A DNA stretch of 64,000 nucleotides from Bradyrhizobium daqingense (GCF_021044685.1 NZ_CP088014.1:1970001-2034000), one strand, 5' to 3'; counted from the first letter of the stretch, positions 16,719 to 25,945 are shown. Notes: generated by a model from the letters alone, not told the origin. Made by a program: numbers and translations.

Positions 16719-16772
16719 TCCGGCCGAACCTCTCAAGTCTAGAGAAGAAACGCCCAAGGAAAGGTATTTGCG

Positions 16773-17531
16773 ATGCAGTTGAAAGACGTAGCCGTTCTCA
16801 TCACCGGCGGTGGCTCGGGCCTCGGAGCCGCGACCGCTCGCGCCATGGCTGCCAAGGGCGCCAAGATCGGCGTGATCGACCAGAGCAAGGAAAACGCCGA
16901 GAAGGTCGCCGCCGAGGTGAAGGGCGTCGCGCTGCATGCCGACGTCACCAGCGAGGAGCAGATCAAGGCGGCGATCGCCAAGGCGGAAGCCGCGCATGGC
17001 GTTGCCCGCGTGCTGATGAACTGCGCCGGCATCGGCGGCTCGCAGCGCATCGTCGGCCGCGACGGCGTCTACCCGCTCGAAAAGTTCGCGCGCATCATCA
17101 ACGTCAATTTGATCGGCACCTTCAACTGCCTGCGCCTGTTCGCCGAGCGCCTGGTCACGATCGAGCCTGTCGGTGAAGAGCGCGGCGTCATCATCAACAC
17201 GGCGTCGGTCGCCGCTTACGAAGGCCAGATCGGCCAGATCGCCTATTCGGCCTCGAAGGGCGGCGTCGTCGGCCTGACGCTGCCGGCCGCGCGCGACCTC
17301 GCCAGCCAGAAGATCCGCGTCAACACCATCGCGCCCGGCCTGTTCTTCACGCCGCTCTTGATGGGTCTCAATGAGGAAGCCCGCAAGAGCCTCGGTGCGC
17401 AGGTGCCACATCCCTCGCGCCTCGGTGATGCCAACGAATACGGCATGCTCGCGGTGCACATCGTCGAGAACCCGATGCTCAACGGCGAGACCATCCGCCT
17501 CGACGGCGCCATCCGCATGGCGCCGCGGTAG
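16773..17531 (+). CDS. SDR-family 3-hydroxyacyl-CoA dehydrogenase (HSD10-like)
   Basis: 252 residues. NAD-dependent oxidation of a 3-hydroxyacyl-CoA. TGGGSGLG cofactor loop at residues 11-18, VIDQSK at the end of strand 2 (NAD rather than NADP preference), NCAGIGG, catalytic Ser in INTASVAAYEGQ, and YSASKGG carrying Tyr and Lys. The closing IAPGLFFTPLL is typical of type II 3-hydroxyacyl-CoA dehydrogenases. It follows tetR by 54 nt on the same strand. In the pathway it would sit between the enoyl-CoA hydratase and the thiolase. Confidence 0.9.
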   Translation: MQLKDVAVLITGGGSGLGAATARAMAAKGAKIGVIDQSKENAEKVAAEVKGVALHADVTSEEQIKAAIAKAEAAHGVARVLMNCAGIGGSQRIVGRDGVYPLEKFARIINVNLIGTFNCLRLFAERLVTIEPVGEERGVIINTASVAAYEGQIGQIAYSASKGGVVGLTLPAARDLASQKIRVNTIAPGLFFTPLLMGLNEEARKSLGAQVPHPSRLGDANEYGMLAVHIVENPMLNGETIRLDGAIRMAPR

Positions 17532-17542
17532 ACGACGCTCTT

Positions 17543-17682
17543 ACCCTCCCCTGGAGGGGGAGGGTCGGCGCGAAGCGCCGGGGTGGGGTGATCTCTCCAC
17601 TCGGGCAGTGTGGGCGAGGTGAGACCGTCACCCCACCCCGCTCGCGCTGCGCGCGATCGACCCTCCCCCTCCAGGGGAGGGT
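17543..17682. repeat. Dispersed palindromic repeat, family D
   Basis: ACCCTCCCCTGGAGGGGGAG at the left end pairs with CTCCCCCTCCAGGGGAGGGT at the right end, and inner GGGGTGGGGTGA pairs with TCACCCCACCCC. At 140 nt this is the largest perfect-armed palindrome seen in the window. It separates the SDR and enoyl-CoA hydratase genes. Confidence 0.85.
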
Positions 17683-17717
17683 GGCAGTTCGGCTCACGAC
17701 CGATGCACGAGGCCCTC

Positions 17718-18524
17718 ATGTCCCAACCGCTGCTGATCGAGCACAAGGACGGCGTCGACCGGGTGACGCTCAATCGGCCCGAGCATCTCAACGCGCTCGA
17801 TCCGGCGCTGATCGACGCGCTCAACGACTATTTTCAGGGCCTGCAGCGCAACCGCGACACTCGCGTCGTCGTGCTCAAGGGCGCCGGAAAGAATTTTTGT
17901 GCCGGCCTCGATCTCAAGGCGGCGATGGCGCGCCGCGCCGGGCAGCAGGAGCCGCCGGGCGTTACCGAGTCGCTGGACTCGCAGCGGCGCATTGCCGACA
18001 TCGTGATGCTGATGCGGCGCTGTCCGCAGCCGGTTCTTTCGCTGGTGCAGGGCGCTGCAGCCGGCGGCGGGTTTGCGCTGGCGCTGGCCTCCGACATCCG
18101 CATCGCGACGAGATCGGCGCGGATGAATTGCGCCTTCATCAAGCTCGGCCTCGGCGGCTGCGACATCGGCACCAGCTATTTCCTGCCGCGCCTCGTCGGC
18201 GTCTCCGTGGCGTCCGAGCTGATCCTCACCGGCCGCTTCATCGGTGCGGAGCGTGCGCTCGCGGTAGGACTCGTGTCCGAGGTTGTGGATGAGGACAAGC
18301 TCGACGACGCGGCCGCGCCTTATGTCGATGCGATGATGACGGCCTCGCCGGTGGGGCTGCGGCTGTCGAAGGAATGTCTCAACATGAGTGTCGATGCCGG
18401 CTCGCTGGAAGCTGCGATTGCGATGGAGGATCGCAACCAGGTCCTGTGCAGCCGCTCGGAGGAATTTTCGGAAGGCATCAGGGCCTTCCTTGAGAAGCGA
18501 AAGCCTGTCTATATCAAGCGCTGA
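17718..18524 (+). CDS. Enoyl-CoA hydratase/isomerase family protein
   Basis: 268 residues of the crotonase fold. The first oxyanion segment is KNFCAGLDLKA and the second GAAAGGGFALALASDIRIA. At the place of the second catalytic acid the sequence reads GLGGCDIGTSYFLPRLVG, with Asp in the usual Glu region, so either hydration or isomerisation is possible. ATG 17718 (MSQPLLIEHKDG) has GAGG upstream; ATG 17703 is an alternative adding five residues. It lies just before a feruloyl-CoA synthase-like ligase, which fits side-chain shortening of hydroxycinnamates. Confidence 0.9.
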   Translation: MSQPLLIEHKDGVDRVTLNRPEHLNALDPALIDALNDYFQGLQRNRDTRVVVLKGAGKNFCAGLDLKAAMARRAGQQEPPGVTESLDSQRRIADIVMLMRRCPQPVLSLVQGAAAGGGFALALASDIRIATRSARMNCAFIKLGLGGCDIGTSYFLPRLVGVSVASELILTGRFIGAERALAVGLVSEVVDEDKLDDAAAPYVDAMMTASPVGLRLSKECLNMSVDAGSLEAAIAMEDRNQVLCSRSEEFSEGIRAFLEKRKPVYIKR

Positions 18525-18568
18525 ACGATCAAGATCCGCAAAGGACAAGAAATTCCGGGAGACGCAAA

Positions 18569-20440
18569 ATGAGTGGAAGCGCGGCGGCCGTGATGACGAA
18601 GCCCGCCTTTCGCAAGGTCGAATGGCTCGAGCGCGACATCGCCATCGAGCGCCGCGATGATGGCACGGTGGTGCTGAAGTCGCGCATTCCGCTGCAGACT
18701 TACGAGAAGCACATTCCGGCCTCGCTGGCGAAATGGGCGCGGGAAGCACCCGAACGCATCTGGCTGGCGCAGCGTGGCGGGCCCATCCGCGAATGGCGCA
18801 AAGTGTCTTACGGCGAAGCCAAGCGCACCGTCGATGCGCTGACGCAGGCGCTGCTCAACCTCAAGCTCGATGGACGGCCGGTCACGATCCTCTCCGGCAA
18901 TTCGATCGAGCACGCGTTGATGACGCAGGCGGCAATGCAGGCGCGCGCGCCGGCGGCTCCGGTGTCGCCGGCTTACTCCTTGATGAGCAACGATCACGTC
19001 AAGCTGAAATACCTGTTCGACCTGATCAAGCCGGCCGTGGTGATGGTTCAGGACGGCCCGACTTTCGAGAGGGCCCTGAAGGCGCTCGATCTCACTGGTG
19101 TCACCGTGGTCCACGTCACCCGACCCTGCGACGACATCAAGAGCGTCAGCTTTGCCGAGCTTGCGGCGACGCCTGTTACCGTCGATGTCGATGCGTCGAT
19201 CGCGCAGATCACGCCGCAGACAGTCGGCAAGCTGCTGTTCACCTCCGGCTCGACCGGTATGCCCAAGGCCGTCATCAACACGCAAGAGATGATGTGCGCC
19301 AATGCGGCGATGATGATGCAGGTGCGGCCGCGCGATCCCAATGGCCCTGTAGCGACCATGCTGGACTGGATGCCCTGGAATCACACCATGGGCGGCAATG
19401 CCGCGTTCCATCCGATCCTGGTTGACGGCGGCACGCTCTACATCGATGACGGCCGGCCGATGCCGGGCCAGTTTGAGGAGACACTGCGCAATCTGCGCGA
19501 GATCTCGCCGACCTATTACGCCAACGTGCCGGCCGGCTATGCGGCGCTCGCGGCTGCGATGGAGAAGGACGATGCGCTCTGTCGTTCCTTCTTCAAGAAT
19601 TTATCGATCATGGCCTATGGCGGCGCGCGGCTGCCCGACGATCTCTACGATCGCATGCAGGCGCTGGCGGTGAAGACCACCGGCGAGCGCATCGTGTTCT
19701 ACACCGGCTGGGGCTCGACCGAGACCGCGCCGACCTCGACCGGCACCTATTGGGACACCGAGCGCGTCGGCCTGATCGGCCTGCCGTTCCCCGGCGTCGA
19801 GCTGAAGATGGTGCCGTGCGGCTCGAAATACGAGCTGCGCCTGCGCGGCGTCAACGTCACGCCCGGCTATTTCGGCCAGTCCGAGCTAACGAAGAAGATG
19901 TTCGACGAGGAAGGCTTTTATTGCATCGGTGATGCCGGCATCTTCGTCGACGATTCCGATCCGGTGAAGGGCATCATCTTTGCCGGGCGCGTGGTGGAAG
20001 ACTTCAAGCTCACTACTGGCACTTTCGTGCATGTCGGCTCGCTGCGCACCGATGCAATCGCGGCGGCGACGCCCGTCGTGCACGACGCATTGGTCGCGGG
20101 ACAGGATCGCGCCTTCATCGGCCTCCTGGCTTGGCCGAACCTGCATGCCTGCCGGCAGCTCGTCGGCAATCCCGATCTGAGCTTTGCCGACGCGGTGAAG
20201 CATCCCGAGGTCATCGCTTGTTTCAGGCGTGGGTTGGAGACGCACAACAGGGAATGCGAAGGCGCCAGCAGCCGCATCATCGCCCGCGCGATGCTGATGG
20301 TCGAGCCGCCTTCGATCGACGGCAACGAGCTCACCGACAAGGGCTACATCAACCAGCGCGCCGGCCTCGAGCGCCGCGCCGCGCTGGTGGAGCGGCTCTA
20401 TGCGGATCAGCCGGATGAGGATGTGATCGTGTTGCGATGA
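18569..20440 (+). CDS. Feruloyl-CoA synthase-like acid--CoA ligase
   Basis: 623 residues. ATP-dependent CoA activation of an aromatic or related acid. P-loop LLFTSGSTGMPKAVINT, the DWMPWNHTMGGN and NVPAGYAAL segments, TGWGSTETAPTSTGTYWD (adenine site), GLPFPGVELKMV, and the hinge GRVVEDFKLTTGTFVHVGSLR are all typical of feruloyl-CoA synthases. The C-terminal lysine region reads SIDGNELTDKGYINQ. The length matches that family and exceeds ordinary acyl-CoA ligases. It sits after an enoyl-CoA hydratase and before acyl-CoA dehydrogenases. Ferulate itself is inference. Confidence 0.85.
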   Translation: MSGSAAAVMTKPAFRKVEWLERDIAIERRDDGTVVLKSRIPLQTYEKHIPASLAKWAREAPERIWLAQRGGPIREWRKVSYGEAKRTVDALTQALLNLKLDGRPVTILSGNSIEHALMTQAAMQARAPAAPVSPAYSLMSNDHVKLKYLFDLIKPAVVMVQDGPTFERALKALDLTGVTVVHVTRPCDDIKSVSFAELAATPVTVDVDASIAQITPQTVGKLLFTSGSTGMPKAVINTQEMMCANAAMMMQVRPRDPNGPVATMLDWMPWNHTMGGNAAFHPILVDGGTLYIDDGRPMPGQFEETLRNLREISPTYYANVPAGYAALAAAMEKDDALCRSFFKNLSIMAYGGARLPDDLYDRMQALAVKTTGERIVFYTGWGSTETAPTSTGTYWDTERVGLIGLPFPGVELKMVPCGSKYELRLRGVNVTPGYFGQSELTKKMFDEEGFYCIGDAGIFVDDSDPVKGIIFAGRVVEDFKLTTGTFVHVGSLRTDAIAAATPVVHDALVAGQDRAFIGLLAWPNLHACRQLVGNPDLSFADAVKHPEVIACFRRGLETHNRECEGASSRIIARAMLMVEPPSIDGNELTDKGYINQRAGLERRAALVERLYADQPDEDVIVLR

Positions 20441-20460
20441 AGACGACTCTCTCTCCAATC

Positions 20461-20560
20461 GTCATTCCGGGATGCGCCGTAGGCGCAGGCCCGGAATCCA
20501 TACCCCCGACTCGTGGTTATGGATTCCGGGCTCGCGCCAAGGGGCGCGCCCCGGAATGAC
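20461..20560. repeat. Dispersed palindromic repeat, family A
   Basis: GTCATTCCGGGATGCGCC...GCGCGCCCCGGAATGAC with inner GGAATCCATA...TATGGATTCC. It lies between ligase and acyl-CoA dehydrogenase genes. Confidence 0.85.
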
Positions 20561-20598
20561 GGCCCATGAATAGAGCGAATGAGCAAAGGTAGCCCGCC

Positions 20599-21726
20599 AT
20601 GAACTTCGACTTCTCCGACGACCAGAAGCAGCTCCGCGATCAGGCGCGCAAATTCCTCGCCGAAAAGTGCTCGCCCAAGGCGGTGCGCGTCGTGCTCGAC
20701 GGCAAGGCGCCTTACGACAAGGAGCTGTGGAAGGGGCTCGCCGAGATGGGCTTTCTCGGCGTTGCGATTCCCGAAGAGTTCGGTGGCGCCGGCGCCGGCC
20801 ATCTTGAGCTCTGCGTGATTGCGGAGGAGATGGGCCGGGCCAACGCGCCGGTGCCGTTCTCCTCCACAGTGTACCTCGCCGCCGAGGCGCTGCTGATCGC
20901 CGGCAGCGACGCGCAGAAGAAGAAATGGTTGCCGGCGATCGCCTCGGGCGAGGCTATCGGAACGCTGGCCTTGTTCGAGGGCAAGGGCAATCCGTCACCG
21001 AAGAACGTCAAGCTCACGGCTGCGAATGGCGTACTCAACGGCGTCAAGAAGCCGGTGGCGGACGGTGCCATCGCCGATTTCGCGGTGGTTGCCGCGCGAA
21101 CCGGCTCGAGCGGGCGCGACAGCGACATCTCGCTGTTCCTGGTCGATCTCAAAGCCGGCGGCGTCGAGGTGAAGAGCCTTACCAATCTCGATCCGACCCG
21201 CGGGCAAGCGGAAATCACCTTCAAGGATTGCAAGGCCGAGCCGCTCGGCGCCGCGGGCGAAGGGTGGAGCATCCTCACCCAGGTGCTCGATCGTGCCGCA
21301 GTGCTCTGCGCCTTCGAGCAGGTCGGTGGCTCCGACCGCGCGCTGGAGATGGGCCGCGATTACGCGCTCGACCGCATCGCCTTCGGCCGGCAGATCGGCT
21401 CGTTCCAGGCGGTCAAGCACATGCTCGCCGACATGTACGTCTCGGCGACGCTGGCGCGCTCCAACAGCTATTACGGCGCCTGGGCGCTCTCGACCAATGC
21501 GGCCGAGCTGCCGGAAGCCGCCGCCGCCGCGCGCATCAGTGCGACGCAGGCGTTCCAGCACTGCGCCAAGAACAACATCCAGGTTCACGGCGGCATGGGT
21601 TTCACCTGGGAGTTCGACTGCCACATGTACTACCGCCGCGCCAACGCCATGGCGCTCGGGCTGGGTAGCCTGTCCTATTGGGAAGACCAGCTGATCGACC
21701 GGATGCGGAAGAAGAACGCGGCATGA
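20599..21726 (+). CDS. Acyl-CoA dehydrogenase family protein (375 aa type)
   Basis: Flavoprotein that introduces the alpha-beta double bond into an acyl-CoA. The N-terminal helical domain starts MNFDFSDDQKQLRDQARKFL and contains IPEEFGGAGAGHLEL. The middle beta domain is recognisable, but the usual FAD loop is weak (TLALFEGKGNPSP in place of a classic MTEP motif). The C-terminal domain has DYALDRIAFGRQIGSFQAVKH and IQVHGGMGFTWEFDCHMYYR, the standard signatures. It is shorter and more divergent than the two 414-residue paralogues downstream, so it may form the second half of a heteromeric dehydrogenase. Confidence 0.9.
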   Translation: MNFDFSDDQKQLRDQARKFLAEKCSPKAVRVVLDGKAPYDKELWKGLAEMGFLGVAIPEEFGGAGAGHLELCVIAEEMGRANAPVPFSSTVYLAAEALLIAGSDAQKKKWLPAIASGEAIGTLALFEGKGNPSPKNVKLTAANGVLNGVKKPVADGAIADFAVVAARTGSSGRDSDISLFLVDLKAGGVEVKSLTNLDPTRGQAEITFKDCKAEPLGAAGEGWSILTQVLDRAAVLCAFEQVGGSDRALEMGRDYALDRIAFGRQIGSFQAVKHMLADMYVSATLARSNSYYGAWALSTNAAELPEAAAAARISATQAFQHCAKNNIQVHGGMGFTWEFDCHMYYRRANAMALGLGSLSYWEDQLIDRMRKKNAA

Positions 21727-21733
21727 TGTTGTC

Positions 21734-21831
21734 GTCATTCCGGGGCGGCGCGATAGCGCCGAACCCGGAATCTGGAAATGAGTGAATAACATTGAGATTC
21801 CGGGTTCGCGCTGCGCGCGCCCCGGAATGAC
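21734..21831. repeat. Dispersed palindromic repeat, family A
   Basis: GTCATTCCGGGGCGGCGCG...CGCGCGCCCCGGAATGAC with inner AACCCGGAATCT and GAGATTCCGGGTT. It occupies the gap between two acyl-CoA dehydrogenase genes. Confidence 0.85.
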
Positions 21832-21845
21832 AGAGAGATGAGACC

Positions 21846-23090
21846 ATGAACTTCGACGACACCCCGCAGGAAGCCGAATTCCGCGCTACCGCCCGCGCCT
21901 GGATCAACGCGAACGCGCCCAAGCAATATGAGGAGGAGCTGCGCAAATCCTCGCTCGGCCGTACCGTGCTGAAGAACGCCGATATTCTCGAGGTCGCAAA
22001 AGCCTGGCAGAAAAAGAAAGCCGACGCTGGCTGGGCCTGCCTGCACTGGCCGAAGGAGTATGGTGGCCGCGGCTCATCGCCGATCGAGCGCGTGATCTGG
22101 CAGCAGGAAGAGGGCCCGTTCGGCCAGCTCTCCCGCATGTTCATCATCGGCCACGGCATGTGCGGGCCGACCATGATGGCGTTCGCGCGCGAGGAGCATA
22201 AGCGCACCTATCTGCCGCCGCTCGCATCAGGCGAAAAGGTGTGGTGTCAGCTGTTCTCCGAGCCGGCCGGCGGCTCTGACGTCGCGGGCCTGCGCACGCG
22301 CGCGGAGAAGGACGGCGACGATTGGGTGATCAACGGCCAGAAGATCTGGACCTCGGGCGCACATTATTCAGACTACGGCATCCTGCTCACGCGCACCGAT
22401 CCGACCGTGCCCAAGCACAAGGGCCTCACCATGTTCTTCCTGGACATGAAGAGCCCCGGCGTCGAGGTGCGGCCGATCAAGCAGGCGAGCGGCGCCTCCG
22501 ACTTCAACGAGGTCTATTTCACTGATGTCCGCATCCCCGACCATCAGCGCCTCGGCGAGGTCGGTGACGGCTGGAACGTCTCGCTGACCACGCTGATGAA
22601 CGAACGCAGCGCGATCGGCGCGGCCGTCTCGACCGGTTTCCCCGAGCTGTTCGAATATTGCTCCAGCCTGATGCTCGACGATGGTCCCGCGATCGAGGAT
22701 CGCGCGGTGCGTTCGAAGCTGGCGAATTGGGCGGTCAAGGCGAGCGGACTCAAATACACCAGCATGCGCGCGATCTCGGCGCTGTCGAAGGGCGAGCGGC
22801 CGGGACCGGAGAATTCCATCGGCAAGCTGGTGGCGGGCTCGATGATCCAGGACGTCGCGACCTACGCACTGGACTTGCAGGGCGCGAACGGCGTGGTCAG
22901 CGGCGAGGATGCCGAACTCGCCGGCCGTTTCCAGGCCATGCTGCTGCGCGCGCCGGGCACCCGCGTCGAGGGCGGCACCGACGAGATCATGCGCAACATC
23001 ATCGCCGAGCGGGTGCTGGGCCTGCCCGGCGATATCAGGGTCGACAAGGACGTGCCGTTCAACAAGATCCCGACGAAGGGAAGAGCTTAG
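21846..23090 (+). CDS. Acyl-CoA dehydrogenase (414 aa, paralogue 1)
   Basis: 414 residues. The start MNFDDTPQEAEFRATARAW is followed by HWPKEYGGRGSSPIERVIWQ. The FAD/substrate loop is QLFSEPAGGSDVAGLRTRAE, then INGQKIWTSGAHYSDYGILL and LTMFFLDMKSPGVEVRPI. The C-terminal helices contain EGGTDEIMRNIIAERVLGLPG. It has very high similarity to the next gene in every block, so these are tandem duplicates. Together with 20599-21726 there are three dehydrogenases in one run, consistent with oxidation of several chain lengths or with alpha-beta heterotetramers. Confidence 0.93.
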   Translation: MNFDDTPQEAEFRATARAWINANAPKQYEEELRKSSLGRTVLKNADILEVAKAWQKKKADAGWACLHWPKEYGGRGSSPIERVIWQQEEGPFGQLSRMFIIGHGMCGPTMMAFAREEHKRTYLPPLASGEKVWCQLFSEPAGGSDVAGLRTRAEKDGDDWVINGQKIWTSGAHYSDYGILLTRTDPTVPKHKGLTMFFLDMKSPGVEVRPIKQASGASDFNEVYFTDVRIPDHQRLGEVGDGWNVSLTTLMNERSAIGAAVSTGFPELFEYCSSLMLDDGPAIEDRAVRSKLANWAVKASGLKYTSMRAISALSKGERPGPENSIGKLVAGSMIQDVATYALDLQGANGVVSGEDAELAGRFQAMLLRAPGTRVEGGTDEIMRNIIAERVLGLPGDIRVDKDVPFNKIPTKGRA

Positions 23091-23093
23091 CCG

Positions 23094-23247
23094 TGTCCCG
23101 GCTCTGCGATGCAGCACGCAGTGCTGCTTCGCAGAGCCGGGATCCAGAGAGCTGCAATGGGCCCCGGCTCTGCAGCGCACCGCCATAGCGCGTCTAAGAC
23201 GCGCGTAAACGCGCTAATGGCGCTGCGCCGCGTACAGGGCACGAGAG
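23094..23247. repeat. Dispersed palindromic repeat, family C (composite)
   Basis: GTCCCGGCTCTGCGATGCAG...CTGCTTCGCAGAGCCGGGA forms one stem. A second stem, TAGCGCGTCTAAGACGCGCG with TAAACGCGCTA, is inserted before the closing GCACGAGAG. It lies between the two 414-residue acyl-CoA dehydrogenase genes. Confidence 0.8.
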
Positions 23248-23260
23248 AGGAGAGTTCGAA

Positions 23261-24505
23261 ATGAATTTCGACGACACCCCGCAGGAAGCCGCATTCCGCG
23301 AGACCGCGCGCAAATGGGTCGAGGCCAATGCGCCCAGGGAGCTGCATGCCGAGTTGTCGAAATCCTCGCTCGGGCGCATTCGTCTCGCTCACCACGACAT
23401 CGTCGATGTCGGCAAAGCCTGGCAGAAGAAGAAGGCCGAGGGTGGCTGGGCCTGCCTGCACTGGCCGAAGGAGTATGGCGGCCGCGGCGCGACGCCGATC
23501 GAGAAGGTGATCTGGCAGCAGGAAGAGGGCGTCTACGGCAAGCTGACGCAGCCGTTCCAGATCGGCGAGGGCATGTGCGGTCCGACCGTGATGGCGTTCG
23601 GCAGCGAGGAGGCCAAGCGCCGCTATCTGCCCAAGCTCGCCTCGGGCGAGGAGATCTGGTGCCAACTGTTCTCCGAGCCGTCGGCCGGCTCCGACGTTGC
23701 GGGCCTGCGCACGCGCGCGGAGAAGAAGGGCGACAATTGGGTCGTCAACGGCCAGAAGATCTGGACCTCGGGCGCGCATTATTCCGACTACGGTCTCCTG
23801 ATCGCGCGCACCGATCCCAACGTGCCCAAGCACAAGGGCCTCACCATGTTCTTCCTGGACATGAAGAGCGAGGGGGTCGAAGTGCGTCCGATCAAGCAGG
23901 CCAACGGCATGCAGGAGTTCAACGAGGTCTATTTCACCGACGTGGTGATTCCGGACAGCCAGCGTCTCGGTGCCGTCGGCGACGGCTGGAGCGTGTCGCT
24001 GACCACGCTGATGAACGAGCGCATGTCGATCGGCGCGCGGCTCGCGACCGGCGTCCCCGAGATGTTCGAGTTCTGCTCCAATCTCGTGCTGGAGGACGGG
24101 CTCGCGATCGACGATCCCGCGGTGCGTTCGAAGCTCGCGAGCTGGGCGGCGAAGTCGAACGGGCTGAGATTCACCAGCTACCGCACCATCTCGGCGCTGT
24201 CGAAGGGCGAGCGGCCGGGCCCGGAGAATTCGATCGGCAAGCTGGTCTCGGGCATGATGCTGCAGGACATCGCGACCTACGCCATGGACCTGCAGGGCGC
24301 GGCCGGTGTTCTCACCGGCAACGACGAGGAGACGGTGCAGGGCCAGTTCCAACAGATGCTGCTGTCCTCGCCCTCGATGCGCATCGCCGGCGGTACCGAC
24401 GAGATCCTGCGCAACATCATCGCCGAGCGGGTGCTGGGCCTTCCGGGCGACATCCGGGTCGACAAGGACGTGCCGTACAACAAGATCCCGACCAAGGGAC
24501 GGTGA
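23261..24505 (+). CDS. Acyl-CoA dehydrogenase (414 aa, paralogue 2)
   Basis: 414 residues, the tandem copy of the preceding gene. MNFDDTPQEAAFRETARKW, QLFSEPSAGSDVAGLRTRAE, VNGQKIWTSGAHYSDYGLLI and AGGTDEILRNIIAERVLGLPG line up with the paralogue block for block. Differences concentrate around residues 90-100 and near the C-terminal third (AAGVLTGNDEETVQGQF), which could tune substrate choice. A good ribosome site (GGAGAG) precedes ATG 23261. Confidence 0.93.
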   Translation: MNFDDTPQEAAFRETARKWVEANAPRELHAELSKSSLGRIRLAHHDIVDVGKAWQKKKAEGGWACLHWPKEYGGRGATPIEKVIWQQEEGVYGKLTQPFQIGEGMCGPTVMAFGSEEAKRRYLPKLASGEEIWCQLFSEPSAGSDVAGLRTRAEKKGDNWVVNGQKIWTSGAHYSDYGLLIARTDPNVPKHKGLTMFFLDMKSEGVEVRPIKQANGMQEFNEVYFTDVVIPDSQRLGAVGDGWSVSLTTLMNERMSIGARLATGVPEMFEFCSNLVLEDGLAIDDPAVRSKLASWAAKSNGLRFTSYRTISALSKGERPGPENSIGKLVSGMMLQDIATYAMDLQGAAGVLTGNDEETVQGQFQQMLLSSPSMRIAGGTDEILRNIIAERVLGLPGDIRVDKDVPYNKIPTKGR

Positions 24506-24514
24506 CGTGGCATT

Positions 24515-24602
24515 GTAGGGTGGGTTAGCGCAGCGTAACCCGCCACTTCTGTCGCTGCGGAAACAAAAGACGTGGGTTACGCCTTCGGCTAACCCACCCT
24601 AC
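24515..24602. repeat. Dispersed palindromic repeat, family E
   Basis: GTAGGGTGGGTTAGCGCAGC... pairs with ...GCCTTCGGCTAACCCACCCTAC; the inner GTAACCC pairs with GGGTTAC. It lies between an acyl-CoA dehydrogenase and a nitroreductase gene. Confidence 0.85.
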
Positions 24603-24624
24603 GAAGAAAGCGGCGAGCTGATCC

Positions 24625-25323
24625 ATGGACACACACGTGAAACAAACCAACCGCATCGGCGTGCTCGAAGAACTCCTCAACGAGCGCTATTCCGTGCGCG
24701 CCTTCCTCCCCAAGGAAGTCGACCGCGCCACCATCGAGCATGTGCTGACCACCGCGCAGCGCACGGCCTCATGGTGCAACAGCCAGCCCTGGCAGGTGAT
24801 CATCGCCAGCGGCGCGGCCAAGGAGCGCTTTCGCCAGGCGATCTACAAGGAGGCCTCGGGGGGACTCGGTGACGACTACGATTTCACGCCGCCGCGCGAG
24901 TATGTCGGGGTCTATCTCGAACGCCGGCGCGAGAGCGGCTTCCAGCTCTACAACACGCTCGGCATCGCCCGCGGCGACAAGATGGCGTACGCCAAGCAGG
25001 CACTGGAGAACTACAATTTCTTCGGCGCGCCGCATGTCGCGATCATCCACACCAACGAGCCGCTCGGCATCTACGGTGCGATCGATTGCGGCGCTTATGT
25101 CTCCAACTTCATGCTGGCCGCGCAGGCGCTTGGCCTCGGCACGATTCCGCAGGCCGCGCTCGCGCGCCATTCCGGCCTGATCCGCCGCCATTTCAACCTG
25201 CCCGAGGATCGCCGCGTCGTCTGCGGCATCTCGTTCGGCTATGCCGACCACGCGCACAAGGTCAACAGCTACCGCACTTCGCGGGCCAGCGTCGCCGACA
25301 CCGTGACCTTCGCGGACGAGTGA
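24625..25323 (+). CDS. Nitroreductase-family flavoprotein
   Basis: 232 residues. FMN-dependent NAD(P)H oxidoreductase fold. The FMN phosphate-binding RYSVRAFLPKEV is near the N-terminus, then SWCNSQPWQVIIASG, and GAYVSNFMLAAQALGLGTIPQ in the second half, which are the family blocks. The substrate pocket is undefined; members reduce nitroaromatics, quinones or act as enoate reductases. It follows the acyl-CoA dehydrogenase run on the same strand but beyond a repeat, so membership in that pathway is uncertain. Confidence 0.88.
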   Translation: MDTHVKQTNRIGVLEELLNERYSVRAFLPKEVDRATIEHVLTTAQRTASWCNSQPWQVIIASGAAKERFRQAIYKEASGGLGDDYDFTPPREYVGVYLERRRESGFQLYNTLGIARGDKMAYAKQALENYNFFGAPHVAIIHTNEPLGIYGAIDCGAYVSNFMLAAQALGLGTIPQAALARHSGLIRRHFNLPEDRRVVCGISFGYADHAHKVNSYRTSRASVADTVTFADE

Positions 25324-25396
25324 TTCTCGTAAGCGCGCAAAGGCGGCCGCGGAAGCGGCCGCCTCGATGTCGTCTCGAACCGGACGATGCCAGCCG

Positions 25397-25945
25397 TCAG
25401 CCGCCGCTGCCGCCGATCACGGCCCGCACGGTCTCGTCGGGCCCGAAGTCCTCGGCGCCCTCGACATAGAGCAGCGCGGCGAGCTTCGAACGGGCGCGGT
25501 TGACGCGGCTCTTGATCGTGCCGACCGCACAGCCGCAGATCGACGCCGCGTCCTCGTAGGAGAAGCCGGATGCGCCGACCAGGATCAAGGCTTCGCGCTG
25601 GTCCTGCGGAAGCTTCTCGAGTGCCGTGCGGAACTCCTCGAACTCGAGATGCGCGTTTTGCGACGGTTGCGTCTTCAGCGTCTTGGCGTAGTTGCCTTCG
25701 GCATCCTCGACCTCCCGCCGCCGCTTGCGATAGTCGGAGCGGAACAGGTTGCGCAGGATCGTGAACAGCCACGCCGGCAGGTTGGAGCCGGGCTGGAACG
25801 AGTCGATGTTGGCCAGCGCGCGAAGCAGCGTCTCCTGCACCAAGTCGTCGGCGCGGTCCGCATTGCCGCTGAGCGAGATGGCGAACGCGCGCAAGCTCGG
25901 CACGGCTGCCAGGATGTCGTTACGCAGGGAGTCCGTGAGAGGCAT
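25397..25945 (-). CDS. ecfG: General stress response sigma factor EcfG
   Basis: 182 residues. Region 2 (about 10-80): RAFAISLSGNADRADDLVQE then TLLRALANIDSFQPGSNLPA and WLFTILRNLFRSDYRKRRRE. Region 4: LPQDQREALILVGASGFSYE then DAASICGCAVGTIKSRVNRA. There is no extra C-terminal domain. The sigma factor is held by NepR and released when phosphorylated PhyR takes NepR. Its start overlaps the nepR stop by one base (TAATG), so the pair is co-translated, and phyR is divergent next to it. This is the canonical alphaproteobacterial layout. Confidence 0.95.
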   Translation of the reverse strand: MPLTDSLRNDILAAVPSLRAFAISLSGNADRADDLVQETLLRALANIDSFQPGSNLPAWLFTILRNLFRSDYRKRRREVEDAEGNYAKTLKTQPSQNAHLEFEEFRTALEKLPQDQREALILVGASGFSYEDAASICGCAVGTIKSRVNRARSKLAALLYVEGAEDFGPDETVRAVIGGSGG

